The position numbers and the translations under genes were made by a program. The notes beneath the pieces were generated by a model. That model was not told where the DNA came from. It did no database searches and saw nothing but the letters and a program-made list of their open reading frames with translations. From contig NZ_NPGA01000003.1 in NCBI RefSeq assembly GCF_002259485.1, positions 1-64,000 of the forward strand: a stretch of DNA of 64,000 nucleotides, in the 5' to 3' direction. Below are positions 7,981-16,063 of the stretch, in pieces (within the stretch, counting starts at the first letter, position 1; each line of letters begins with the position of its first letter). This DNA is from Rhodococcus sp. 14-1411-2a. GTDB taxonomy: Bacteria > Actinomycetota > Actinomycetes > Mycobacteriales > Mycobacteriaceae.

Positions 7981-8901
7981 ATGACCGACCTGACCGGAAA
8001 GATCGTCCTCGGATCCAATCAGTACGGCAAGGCGGAGAACCGCGTGGTGCGGATCTATCGCGACTCTCCCCGGCACGAGATCCACGACATCAACGTGTCG
8101 AGCGCCCTGCGCGGCGACTTCTCGCCCGCGCATCTGGTGGGAGATCAGTCCAACGTGCTTCCCACCGACACCCAGAAGCAGACCGCGTACGCGTACGCGA
8201 AGACCAAGGGGTTGCTGCATCTGGAGAGCTACGGCCTCGATCTCGCTCGGCACTTCGTCGACGATGTGGAACCCGTCGACGGGGCCCGCATCGAACTCGA
8301 GGAGTACGCCTGGGCTCGCGCGGTGATCGACGGCGTCGAGCACGATCACACGTGGACCCGCAAGGGTGAGGAGATCCGCACGTCGGCGGTGACCGTCGAG
8401 GGCAAGGGCGACGCGCAGCAGACGTGGGTGATCAGCGGCTTCAAGGAGATGGTGATTCTCAAGTCCACGGGCTCGGAATTCCACGGTTTCCTCGAGGACG
8501 ACCTGACTGTTCTCGAACCCACCACCGACCGGGTGATGGCGACATCGCTGACCGCGCAATGGCGATACACCACCACCGACGTCGAGTGGGACGCCGTGTA
8601 CGCGGGTGTGAAGGCGGCGATGATCGAGCGGTTCGCCAATCTGCAGTCACTGGCCCTCCAGCAGACTCTGTACGCCATGGGCGAGGCGGTGCTGGAGAAG
8701 TATCCGTTCATCGCAGAGATCACGATGTCCGCACCGAACAAGCATCACTTCGTCTACGACCTGGGCAGGTTCGGCATCGAGAACAATCTCGAGGTGTTCA
8801 ACGCGGACGATCGGCCGTACGGTCTGATTCAGGCAACCGTCGAGCGCGAGGATGCCCCGGACGCCGGAAGTGCCTGGCGGACATACTCTGTCGTCGGATA
8901 G
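7981..8901 (+). CDS. urate oxidase (uricase)
   Basis: 306 residues, starting one base after uraH. It oxidises urate with O2 to 5-hydroxyisourate and H2O2 without a cofactor. Catalytic features are present: Lys17 in QYGKAENR, the NVLPTDTQKQT motif with Thr62 and Lys66, Arg195 in AQWRY, Gln229, and the N253-K254-H255-H256 segment followed by FVYDL. Two tunnelling-fold domains are covered in full. The upstream in-frame extension is antisense-like noise overlapping uraH. Last gene of the permease-uraD-uraH-uricase operon; the convergent DUF2461 gene ends 11 bases away. Confidence 0.95.
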   Translation: MTDLTGKIVLGSNQYGKAENRVVRIYRDSPRHEIHDINVSSALRGDFSPAHLVGDQSNVLPTDTQKQTAYAYAKTKGLLHLESYGLDLARHFVDDVEPVDGARIELEEYAWARAVIDGVEHDHTWTRKGEEIRTSAVTVEGKGDAQQTWVISGFKEMVILKSTGSEFHGFLEDDLTVLEPTTDRVMATSLTAQWRYTTTDVEWDAVYAGVKAAMIERFANLQSLALQQTLYAMGEAVLEKYPFIAEITMSAPNKHHFVYDLGRFGIENNLEVFNADDRPYGLIQATVEREDAPDAGSAWRTYSVVG

Positions 8902-8911
8902 AGCGCTGAGC

Positions 8912-9544
8912 TCACGTGTGCAGCGCCGCAGTCCACTCCACCAACGGGGTCAGGGCTCGCCAGGCATCGCGCACCTTCGTCGCGGCCTTGGGTGTCTCCA
9001 GCCACGCGGGTGAGCCGAAATGCTTGCCCGCGGTGAGTGACTTGTGGCGCAACAGGTCGATGCGCGGGTGGTCGAGCTCGTATCCCCGCGGCTTGGTCTT
9101 GAGCTTGTCGCCGCCGATCTCGTATCCGGCCTTGGTCAGCGTCGCCAGAACTCGCTCGAGTTCGGCACCGCGGACGTCGTCGTCGACGGTGCGGCGGTAG
9201 CGGGCAACACCCTCGGTCGAGGAGTTGTAGAAGCCACCTGCGACGAACAAACCCGCGGGGTCGATCTGGACGTAGAAGCCCAGACTGTCTCCACGAGCGA
9301 CGAATCCACCCTGATGGGTCTTGTACGGGGTCTTGTCCTTCGAGAAGCGAACGTCACGGTAGGGGCGGAAGACCTTGGCAGTACCGAACTCCGGTTCTAG
9401 TGTCGCGAGCAACGCGGTCATCGGCCCCTTGACCGCACTGTCGTAGACCTCCTTGTGCTCGCTCCACCAGAGCTTGCTGTTGTCGGCTTCGAGGTCCTCG
9501 TAGAAGTCCAGGGCAGCGAAGGGTATTCCGGTGAAGCCAGTCAT
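8912..9544 (-). CDS. DUF2461 (TIGR02453) family protein
   Basis: 210 residues of a widespread bacterial family of unknown biochemical role. Recognisable segments are GFTGIPFAALDFYEDLEADNSKLWW at the start (F-x-x-L-x-x-N-N/D-S-K-x-W-W), the basic FRPYRDVRFSKDKTPYKTHQGG core in the middle, and a YVQIDPAGLFVAGGFY strand. It lies between the uricase operon and pucR and is transcribed in the same direction as pucR, whose stop is 9 bases upstream, so it may be read through from that promoter. Nothing links it to purine use beyond position. Confidence 0.8.
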   Translation of the reverse strand: MTGFTGIPFAALDFYEDLEADNSKLWWSEHKEVYDSAVKGPMTALLATLEPEFGTAKVFRPYRDVRFSKDKTPYKTHQGGFVARGDSLGFYVQIDPAGLFVAGGFYNSSTEGVARYRRTVDDDVRGAELERVLATLTKAGYEIGGDKLKTKPRGYELDHPRIDLLRHKSLTAGKHFGSPAWLETPKAATKVRDAWRALTPLVEWTAALHT

Positions 9545-9553
9545 TCCTCGATC

Positions 9554-11122
9554 CTATGCGGCCCCGGTGGCCGACGAAGGAGGGATGGATTGAAGCGCGA
9601 GGTAGACATCGAGCCGGTCCGAGGTGGAATTCAGATCCCGGCCCAGCAACTCCTCCACTCGCTTGATTCGGTACCGCACGGTGTTGAGGTGGACGTGCAA
9701 CGACTCGGCCGTCCGGTTCCACGATCCACCGGTCGCCAGGAATTCGCGGAGGGTGTCGGTCAGACCGGCATCGGTGCGCCGGTCGTAGTCGAGCAGTGGA
9801 GCGAGTACGTGTTCGACGAACGACCGACGCACGTCGTCCGGCAGAGCCGAGAGCATCGACACCGCCGAGGTCAGTTGCGCACCCGCGGTGACGGTCACCG
9901 GGCTTGACCCTTGTCTGCTGACTTCCAGTGCGTGCCGGGCCGACCGAAGCGCGCCGTCGATGGTGATGCCGGTTGCCTCGGAGCTGACCCCCACGAGCAG
10001 ACGGCTGTGCCCGATGCCGGAACCCAAGCGAGTCAATCGAGTTCGCAGTGTCTGTGTGAAATTCGGATCATCGGTGTTCACGACAGCGACGATGTCCCCG
10101 TGCGTGCTGCACCCGACACAACCCCCACCGAAGGAGGTCAGTGTGTCGCTGAGAACCGTACGCAGCATCTCGCGCAGGTCGATCCGTCCGCTGTGGACGA
10201 CCCTGACGACGACCAGCGAGCGGTCCGGGTCGACTCCAGCCTGGCGCAGCCGCGTCAGGGCTTCGGGTCTGGTGCTGTCGGCCTCGATCAACGCCACTGC
10301 CTGGTCGGCGATTTCGCGTCGGACCAGTCGCCCCTCCTCGCGTCGAGCACGATCGAGCGCGGCGATGGCCGCGAGCTGGCCGAACGCATCGGCGATGGCA
10401 GGTGGGAACCTCGCCATGTCTCCCGCCACCGCGAGGAACCATCGGGTGGTCCGCTGCGCGAGCGCAGGCCCGACACCGAAGATGCTGTACACACCTCCGT
10501 CACTGAGAGTGGTTGTCGTGGGCAGCCTTTCGGAGGACAGCGCAGCGTGCGTCAGAGTATCGACGTCGGCATCGGAGAACGCCGAGACCTCGGCCACCAG
10601 CCGGCGTCCGGTCGCCGTGAAGATCAGACACGCCATCCCGGTTTCCCTCGAGGTGTGCAGCGCCAACTCGTCGAGCGCTCTGCCGTCTGCGATCGCGGTG
10701 AGCAGCTGGCGTTGCCGGACGAGCGAGGTGTTCAGCGAGGCTATGCGATCTCCGGTGACACGGCCGACGAGAAACTCCGTCACCTCGCCGAACGAGACGG
10801 ACTCGGGTACCGCCAGCAGGGGCAGTCCGTGCCGCTCGCATGCGTCGACCAGGTCCGGTGGAATGTGACCGAGCAGCCCTTCACCGGCGGCCAGTGCCGA
10901 GGCCCCTGATTCGGCGACGGCCCTGACGAACATCTCACTGTCCGCGGGCGTTCGATGCCATACGAGACCGGTGATGACCAGCTCGCCGCCCGCGATGTAG
11001 CGCGACGGATCGGGCAGATCGGTCGTGTAGGTCCAACGCAGCGTGCGGCCGAGGGCGTCGGTATCGGAGGTGAGCAATCGAATGCCGAGCTGCGTGGCGT
11101 CGAGCAAGTCCTTGACCTGCAC
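9554..11122 (-). CDS. pucR: PucR-family transcriptional regulator of purine catabolism
   Basis: 522 residues. The start is GTG at 11122 because it is preceded by GGGAGGAACAGCA; a longer frame reaching 11851 runs antisense through xdh coding sequence and is rejected. Residues about 3-125 are the PucR N-terminal ligand-sensing domain (VKDLLDATQLGIRLLT..., ending in LPLLAVPESVSF). A GAF/CdaR-like central part follows, and the C-terminus has the PucR helix-turn-helix (FLATGGSWNRTAESLHVHLNTVRYRIKRVEELLGRDL). Homologues activate or repress purine degradation genes in response to urate pathway intermediates such as allantoin. It is divergent from the xanthine dehydrogenase genes and probably also controls the uricase operon. 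Confidence 0.9.
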   Translation of the reverse strand: MQVKDLLDATQLGIRLLTSDTDALGRTLRWTYTTDLPDPSRYIAGGELVITGLVWHRTPADSEMFVRAVAESGASALAAGEGLLGHIPPDLVDACERHGLPLLAVPESVSFGEVTEFLVGRVTGDRIASLNTSLVRQRQLLTAIADGRALDELALHTSRETGMACLIFTATGRRLVAEVSAFSDADVDTLTHAALSSERLPTTTTLSDGGVYSIFGVGPALAQRTTRWFLAVAGDMARFPPAIADAFGQLAAIAALDRARREEGRLVRREIADQAVALIEADSTRPEALTRLRQAGVDPDRSLVVVRVVHSGRIDLREMLRTVLSDTLTSFGGGCVGCSTHGDIVAVVNTDDPNFTQTLRTRLTRLGSGIGHSRLLVGVSSEATGITIDGALRSARHALEVSRQGSSPVTVTAGAQLTSAVSMLSALPDDVRRSFVEHVLAPLLDYDRRTDAGLTDTLREFLATGGSWNRTAESLHVHLNTVRYRIKRVEELLGRDLNSTSDRLDVYLALQSIPPSSATGAA

Positions 11123-11335
11123 TGCTGTTCCTCCCCCGGCCCTCGCTGAGCGTGCTCGAAACAGCTGAGCTCGTAGGAAAAACAGTATGTGTGGGTTGTT
11201 TCGTGCGAGTTTCGGGCGTATCGCCGAACGACCGAAGATCGGTAACAGATACTCACTACAGTTCGAAGGGACACATCGGGTGTTGGATCTGTCGGGGTGG
11301 TGGATCTGCCGGCGAGAACGAGGTGAACGAAGGCC
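11123..11335. promoter_or_regulatory. pucR / xanthine dehydrogenase divergent control region
   Basis: 213 bases between the divergent starts. A tandem direct repeat, TGGATCTGTCGG at 11284 and TGGATCTGCCGG at 11301 (11 of 12 identical, 17-base period), ends 23 bases before the xdh start, so it lies at or downstream of the likely promoter, where a repressor or activator might bind. The rest shows only short imperfect palindromes. Assignment to PucR is by position only. Confidence 0.45.
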
Positions 11336-12148
11336 ATGGATCTCGGCACTGTCGACGACATTCTGCTTCCCGGCTCCCGCGCGGACCTTCCGCCCGGACG
11401 CACGGACACCGCTGTCCTTGCCGGCGGTACCTGGCTGTTCTCCGAGAAGCAGGACCACCTGGCCACCCTCGTCGATGTCACCGCCTTGGGCTGGGAGCCG
11501 TTGACCGTCACCGAGACCGGGCTCGAGATCGCTGCCACCTGCACCATCGAGACCTTGGCGCGCTACTCCTCTCCTTGGCCGGCCACCGCATTGTTCCCCC
11601 GCTGCGCAGCAGCATTGTTGGCCTCGTTCAAGATCTGGAAGACCGCCACCGTCGGCGGCAACATCGCGCTGGCCCTGCCTGCCGGAGCAATGATCTCGTT
11701 GACCGCCGCTCTCGACGGTGTCGGGCAGGTGTGGTCGGGTGATGGGCCCGATCACGACTACCGCATCGCGATCGCGGATCTGGTCACGGGCCCGCACGAA
11801 AACGCCCTTCGACCGGGAGACGTGCTGCGCAGCATCGATATCCCGCTGCACGCGCTCCAGTCCAGAACGGCGATGCGCAAGCTCGCACTGTCACCGCTCG
11901 GGCGATCGGCCGCCGTGGTGATCGGGCGGGTCGACGACGACGGCGAATTCGTTCTGACCGTCAGCGCGTCGACCGTCCGTCCGTTCGTTCTGCGTTTCCC
12001 CGGCCTGCCGACGGCGGGCGAACTCGACGACGCGCTCGCCGCCACCATCGGTCCCCAGCACTGGTACGACGACCCCCACGGGGCTCCGGACTGGCGTCGA
12101 CACATCAGTTGCACTGCAGCGCAGCAGATTCGCGAGGAGTTGTCATGA
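11336..12148 (+). CDS. xanthine dehydrogenase, FAD-binding (medium) subunit
   Basis: 270 residues. It carries the FAD-binding fold of molybdopterin dehydrogenases: the first FAD loop LAGGTWLF (28-35) and the second TVGGNIALALPAGAM (105-119), followed by the CO-dehydrogenase flavoprotein C-terminal domain (about 170-265). It passes electrons from the iron-sulfur clusters of its partner to NAD+ or another acceptor. The ATG is preceded by a purine-rich stretch, and its TGA overlaps the ATG of the large subunit (ATGA), so the two subunits are translationally coupled and should form a two-polypeptide enzyme. Confidence 0.9.
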   Translation: MDLGTVDDILLPGSRADLPPGRTDTAVLAGGTWLFSEKQDHLATLVDVTALGWEPLTVTETGLEIAATCTIETLARYSSPWPATALFPRCAAALLASFKIWKTATVGGNIALALPAGAMISLTAALDGVGQVWSGDGPDHDYRIAIADLVTGPHENALRPGDVLRSIDIPLHALQSRTAMRKLALSPLGRSAAVVIGRVDDDGEFVLTVSASTVRPFVLRFPGLPTAGELDDALAATIGPQHWYDDPHGAPDWRRHISCTAAQQIREELS

Positions 12149-14859
12149 TCGTAGACATCAACGGTGTGCCGACCGATGTCACTCCGCGGCCCGGTCAGTG
12201 CCTGCGCACCCTGCTCCGTGAACACGACCACTTCGAGGTGAAGAAAGGGTGCGACGCAGGCGACTGCGGCGCATGCTCGGTGCTCGTCGACGGCGAACCG
12301 GTGCACTCGTGCATCTTCCCCGCGTTTCGTGCCGCCGACCGGTCCGTCACCACCGTCGCGGGACTCGGTACACCGGACGACCTCCATCCGATGCAGAGCC
12401 GATTCGTCGAAGCCGCCGGTTTTCAGTGCGGATTCTGCACTGCAGGAATGGTCGTCACCGCCTCGACGCTGACCGAGGAAGATCTGGACGAGCTTCCCGA
12501 ACGGCTGAAGGGAAACCTGTGTCGCTGCACCGGGTATCGCGCCGTGTCCGACGCCGTCTGCGGTGTGGTCAACACCGAGAAGTCCGTCGACGGTCCGGCG
12601 TGTGGACGGTCGCTCGCGGCACCCGCCAGCACGCGCATCGTCACCGGAACCGAGCCCTACACACTCGACCACACCCCTGCCGGGTTGCTGCACGCCAGTG
12701 TTCTCGGAAGTCCACACGCGCATGCCCGGATCGTCTCCGTCGATACCACCGCGGCAGAGCAGGTGCCGGGGGTGCACCTGATTCTGACTGCGAAAGACAG
12801 TCCGGCGACGGCATTCTCGACGGCCCGCCACGACCGCCGCGTCGACGATCCGGACGACACCCATGTTCTCGATACCGTCGTGCGCTTCATCGGCCAGCGA
12901 GTGGCGATCGTGGTCGCAGAATCGGTTGCGGCGGCCGAAGAAGGGTGCCGCGCTCTTGTCGTCGAGTACGACGTGCTGCCGGCAGTGTTCGATCCGGAGT
13001 CCTCGCTCGCAGCCGATGCGCCGAAGATCCACGGCGACAAGGACTCCACGGCGCGAATCGCGGATCCGTCTCGCAATCTGGTGGCCGAGCTGCACGGCAG
13101 TACCGGGGACATCGACGCTGCCGTTCGCGACGCGGCGGCGGTGGTCACCGGCCGCTGGACCACTCAGCGGATTCAGCACGTGCACCTGGAAACCCACGGC
13201 ACCATCGGCTGGTTGGACGAGACCGGAAAACTGAATCTGCGCACCAGCACTCAGGTTCCCTTTCTGGTGCGCGACGAGATCTGCGAGATCTTCGGTTTGG
13301 CACGCGATCGTGTTCGCGTGTTCACCGCGCGCGTCGGCGGCGGATTCGGCGGCAAGCAGGAGTTGCTCACCGAGGACGTGGTGGCACTGGCGGTACTGCG
13401 TACCGGTCGGCCGGTGCAGTTCGAGTTCACGCGCACGGACGAGTTCACCGTGGCACCGTGCCGCCATCCGTTCCGCGTCGATGTCACGGCCGCCGCGAGC
13501 GCCGACGGCACGCTGACCGCCCTGGCGATCGACGTTCTCACCGACGCCGGTGCCTACGGGAACCACAGTGCCGGTGTGATGTTCCACGGCTGCGGCGAGT
13601 CGGTGGCGATCTACCGGTGCGCCAACAAACGGGTCGACGCAAAGACCGTTTACACCAACAACATCCCGTCCGGAGCTTTCCGAGGCTACGGTTTGGGACA
13701 GGTGATGTTCGCGATCGAATCGGCGATGGACGATCTGGCGCGAGAGATCGACGTCGATCCGTTCGAGTTTCGCAGACGCAACGTGATCGTCCCCGGCGAC
13801 GACATCGTCGCCGCCCACCATGAGGGCGACGACCTGCAGTTCGGCAGCTACGGCCTCGATCAGTGCATCGACCTTGCCGAAGCCGCTCTGCGACGAGGCA
13901 ACGGCGAGCACGCACCGGCGGGCTGGAAGGTGGGCGAAGGAATGGCGGTGGCCATGATCGCGACCATTCCCCCGCGCGGCCACCGCGCCGAGACCTCGGT
14001 GGCACTGCTACCCGAGGGGCGGTACGAGATACGCGTCGGGACTGCGGAATTCGGCAACGGAACCACCACCGTCCACACTCAGATCGCGGCGAGCGAACTG
14101 GGCACGTCCGTCGACCGCATCGGAGTCGATCAATCCGACACCGACTCGGTCACCTACGACACGGGCGCATTCGGTTCGGCGGGCACCGTGGTGGCAGGCA
14201 AGGCCCTCTATGCGGCGGTTCGCGCGATGTCGGCTCGGATCCTGGATCTGGCCGCCACCGCGACCGGACACCGAAATTCGGACTGCACACTCGGACCGGA
14301 GGGCGTGCGCTGCGGAGATCGCTTCGTCACCCTCGACGACATTCTGGCGATGGCGGGAGGCACCCTCGTCACCGCAGGCAACAGTGGCGGGCTGCCGCGT
14401 TCGCTCGCGTTCAACGTGCACGCGTTCCGAGTGGCGGTGCACGAGGACACCGGCACCGTGAAAATACTGCAGTCGGTGCAGAGCGCGGACGCCGGAACCG
14501 TGATGAACCCGCAACAGTGCCGTGGTCAGGTCGAGGGCGGCGTCGCACAGGCGATCGGTAGCGCACTGTACGAGGAGATCCGCACCGACGGTGCCGGTCT
14601 GGTCACCACCGATTCGATTCGTAGCTACCACGTTCCGCAGTTCGCGGACATTCCTCGCACGGAGGTCTTGTTCGCCGACACCTACGACCGGCTGGGCCCA
14701 TTCGGCGCGAAGTCGATGAGCGAGTCTCCGTACAACCCCGTGGCACCGGCTTTGGCCAACGCCATTCGCGACGCCGTCGGTGCCCGACTGTACGACCTAC
14801 CCATGTCGTCGGACCGCGTCTGGCGGGCGGTCAGCGGTCGTAGAACGTCTGCAGAATGA
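12145..14859 (+). CDS. xanthine dehydrogenase, fused [2Fe-2S] and molybdopterin-binding subunit
   Basis: 904 residues combining two subunits often encoded separately. Residues 1-140 are the iron-sulfur part: the plant-ferredoxin-like cluster uses C36, C41, C44 and C56, and the second cluster C95, C98, C126 and C128. After a short linker (about 141-165) comes the Mo-binding part, with GGGFGGKQE, GAFRGYGLGQ and, near the C-terminus, GAKSMSESPYNPVAPAL containing the catalytic glutamate position. It oxidises hypoxanthine/xanthine to urate, feeding the uricase operon. The last 29 bases overlap the convergent Lrp gene. The substrate is assigned from context; sequence alone cannot exclude another purine or aldehyde. 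Confidence 0.88.
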   Translation: MIVDINGVPTDVTPRPGQCLRTLLREHDHFEVKKGCDAGDCGACSVLVDGEPVHSCIFPAFRAADRSVTTVAGLGTPDDLHPMQSRFVEAAGFQCGFCTAGMVVTASTLTEEDLDELPERLKGNLCRCTGYRAVSDAVCGVVNTEKSVDGPACGRSLAAPASTRIVTGTEPYTLDHTPAGLLHASVLGSPHAHARIVSVDTTAAEQVPGVHLILTAKDSPATAFSTARHDRRVDDPDDTHVLDTVVRFIGQRVAIVVAESVAAAEEGCRALVVEYDVLPAVFDPESSLAADAPKIHGDKDSTARIADPSRNLVAELHGSTGDIDAAVRDAAAVVTGRWTTQRIQHVHLETHGTIGWLDETGKLNLRTSTQVPFLVRDEICEIFGLARDRVRVFTARVGGGFGGKQELLTEDVVALAVLRTGRPVQFEFTRTDEFTVAPCRHPFRVDVTAAASADGTLTALAIDVLTDAGAYGNHSAGVMFHGCGESVAIYRCANKRVDAKTVYTNNIPSGAFRGYGLGQVMFAIESAMDDLAREIDVDPFEFRRRNVIVPGDDIVAAHHEGDDLQFGSYGLDQCIDLAEAALRRGNGEHAPAGWKVGEGMAVAMIATIPPRGHRAETSVALLPEGRYEIRVGTAEFGNGTTTVHTQIAASELGTSVDRIGVDQSDTDSVTYDTGAFGSAGTVVAGKALYAAVRAMSARILDLAATATGHRNSDCTLGPEGVRCGDRFVTLDDILAMAGGTLVTAGNSGGLPRSLAFNVHAFRVAVHEDTGTVKILQSVQSADAGTVMNPQQCRGQVEGGVAQAIGSALYEEIRTDGAGLVTTDSIRSYHVPQFADIPRTEVLFADTYDRLGPFGAKSMSESPYNPVAPALANAIRDAVGARLYDLPMSSDRVWRAVSGRRTSAE

Positions 14860-15268
14860 TCGTGCTGCGCGTCTGCACGTTGGCGGTTGCCCGGATCTCC
14901 TGCAGCAAGCGTTCGAGCGCCCTCGGCGATTCGACTCGCACCAGCAGAACGTAGCTTTCCTCACCGGCAACCGAGTGACACGACTCGATGGCCGACAGAT
15001 GCTTCAACCTGGCGGGGGCATCGTCCGGTTGGGCCGGATCGATCGGAGTGATGGCAACGAATGCCGACAGCGGACGGCCGAGGGCCTCCGGATCGACCTG
15101 GGCCGTGTATCCACGGATGACGCGCCTGGACTCGAGCCGTCGAACCCTCGATTGAACGGCCGAGACGGACAGGGAAGCCTTTTCCGCCAACGTCGCCAAA
15201 GTAGCGCGTCCGTCGGAGACAAGCTCGTCGATGATCAAGCGATCGACGCGATCGAGATTTTCACTCAC
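14831..15268 (-). CDS. Lrp/AsnC-family transcriptional regulator
   Basis: 145 residues. An N-terminal winged helix-turn-helix occupies about residues 5-60 (LDRVDRLIIDELVSDGRATLATLAEKASLSVSAVQSRVRRLE), followed by the RAM/AsnC ligand-binding alpha-beta sandwich. It corresponds by position and type to M. tuberculosis LrpA (Rv3291c), which controls the adjacent lat gene; no lat lies beside it here. Family members bind amino acids and form octamers that wrap DNA. Its 3' end overlaps the xanthine dehydrogenase gene by 29 bases on the opposite strand, which may mutually affect their transcription. Confidence 0.88.
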   Translation of the reverse strand: MSENLDRVDRLIIDELVSDGRATLATLAEKASLSVSAVQSRVRRLESRRVIRGYTAQVDPEALGRPLSAFVAITPIDPAQPDDAPARLKHLSAIESCHSVAGEESYVLLVRVESPRALERLLQEIRATANVQTRSTIILQTFYDR

Positions 15269-15349
15269 CTGCGCAATGTAGCCCAGATCCGAGACGAATC
15301 AGCGGCCACATCCGTTTCTGCTGGTCGAATCGGTGCTTGTGCCTCTTTT

Positions 15350-16063
15350 TCACAGGAACAGAGGGGGTAGGGCGAGGACCATGACCGCCGACCAACTGAC
15401 GTGCGTGAGAATCGGTGCCAGGATGCCACCGGACGCACGCCTCTGCAGACCCATCACGTAACCGAGTAGGACAGCCGCGAATCCCAGCATCGGATTGCCG
15501 GATGCGAGGGTGGCAATCGCGTAGATGACGGTGGAGATGATGACCGGATGCTTGACCCCGATGGCCGAGTACAGGGCTCCCCTGAAGAAGATCTCCTCGG
15601 CGACGCCGTTGAGCAGCGCGATGAAGACGATCAGAACCAGTGACCCCACCCGGGCGTGTGCGAGCACGTTCTCGGTGAAGTCGGCCAGCGGCGGAATCTG
15701 CCGAACCACGAGTCCGCCGAGCAAGAAGACTCCGCCCACGGCGAGTCCGATCAGGATGGGGGTGACGATCGGCCGTCTGATCGACCCGCCGACCTGGATA
15801 CGGCCCAGGTGCAGTGGCCCGGACGCAAATCCACCGATCGTCCAGACTGCGGCAAGCACCAGCGTCAGCGCATAGAACGTCGGGTCACCCGGCTCCGTCT
15901 TGAGCGAGAAGTACAGCACCGTCGCGCCGATCACCAAGGTGATCATCACGACGATTCGGCGCTTGCGAAACGCTGCGTCGGACTGTCGGTGATCGCGCTC
16001 GACCGGATCGACCAGAGCGGACTTCATCACGTTGAGCGCGGTCGTGGACCACGTTCCCATCAC
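15350..16063 (-). CDS. CPBP-family intramembrane protein (CAAX protease-like)
   Basis: 237 residues with about six hydrophobic segments. The first CPBP motif, EExxxR, is intact (E156-E157-I-F-F-R161). The second motif FxxxH reads Y-A-I-A-T (181-185), so the usual histidine is absent. The third histidine is H221 in LTHVSWS, with serine where asparagine is common. The family includes intramembrane glutamyl proteases; loss of one metal/catalytic position makes activity uncertain. It overlaps the upstream SDR gene by four bases (ATGA), so both are co-translated. Confidence 0.78.
   Translation of the reverse strand: MMGTWSTTALNVMKSALVDPVERDHRQSDAAFRKRRIVVMITLVIGATVLYFSLKTEPGDPTFYALTLVLAAVWTIGGFASGPLHLGRIQVGGSIRRPIVTPILIGLAVGGVFLLGGLVVRQIPPLADFTENVLAHARVGSLVLIVFIALLNGVAEEIFFRGALYSAIGVKHPVIISTVIYAIATLASGNPMLGFAAVLLGYVMGLQRRASGGILAPILTHVSWSAVMVLALPPLFL

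Noticed and set aside
11758..13983. 741-codon open frame on the minus strand across the xanthine dehydrogenase genes
   Set aside because: Antisense to two well-recognised subunits with intact cofactor motifs; no ribosome binding site or domain.
14831..15268. Regarding the first Lrp gene as regulator of an adjacent lysine aminotransferase, as in M. tuberculosis
   Set aside because: No lat-like class III aminotransferase adjoins it here; the class III enzyme at 54277 has its own Lrp gene.
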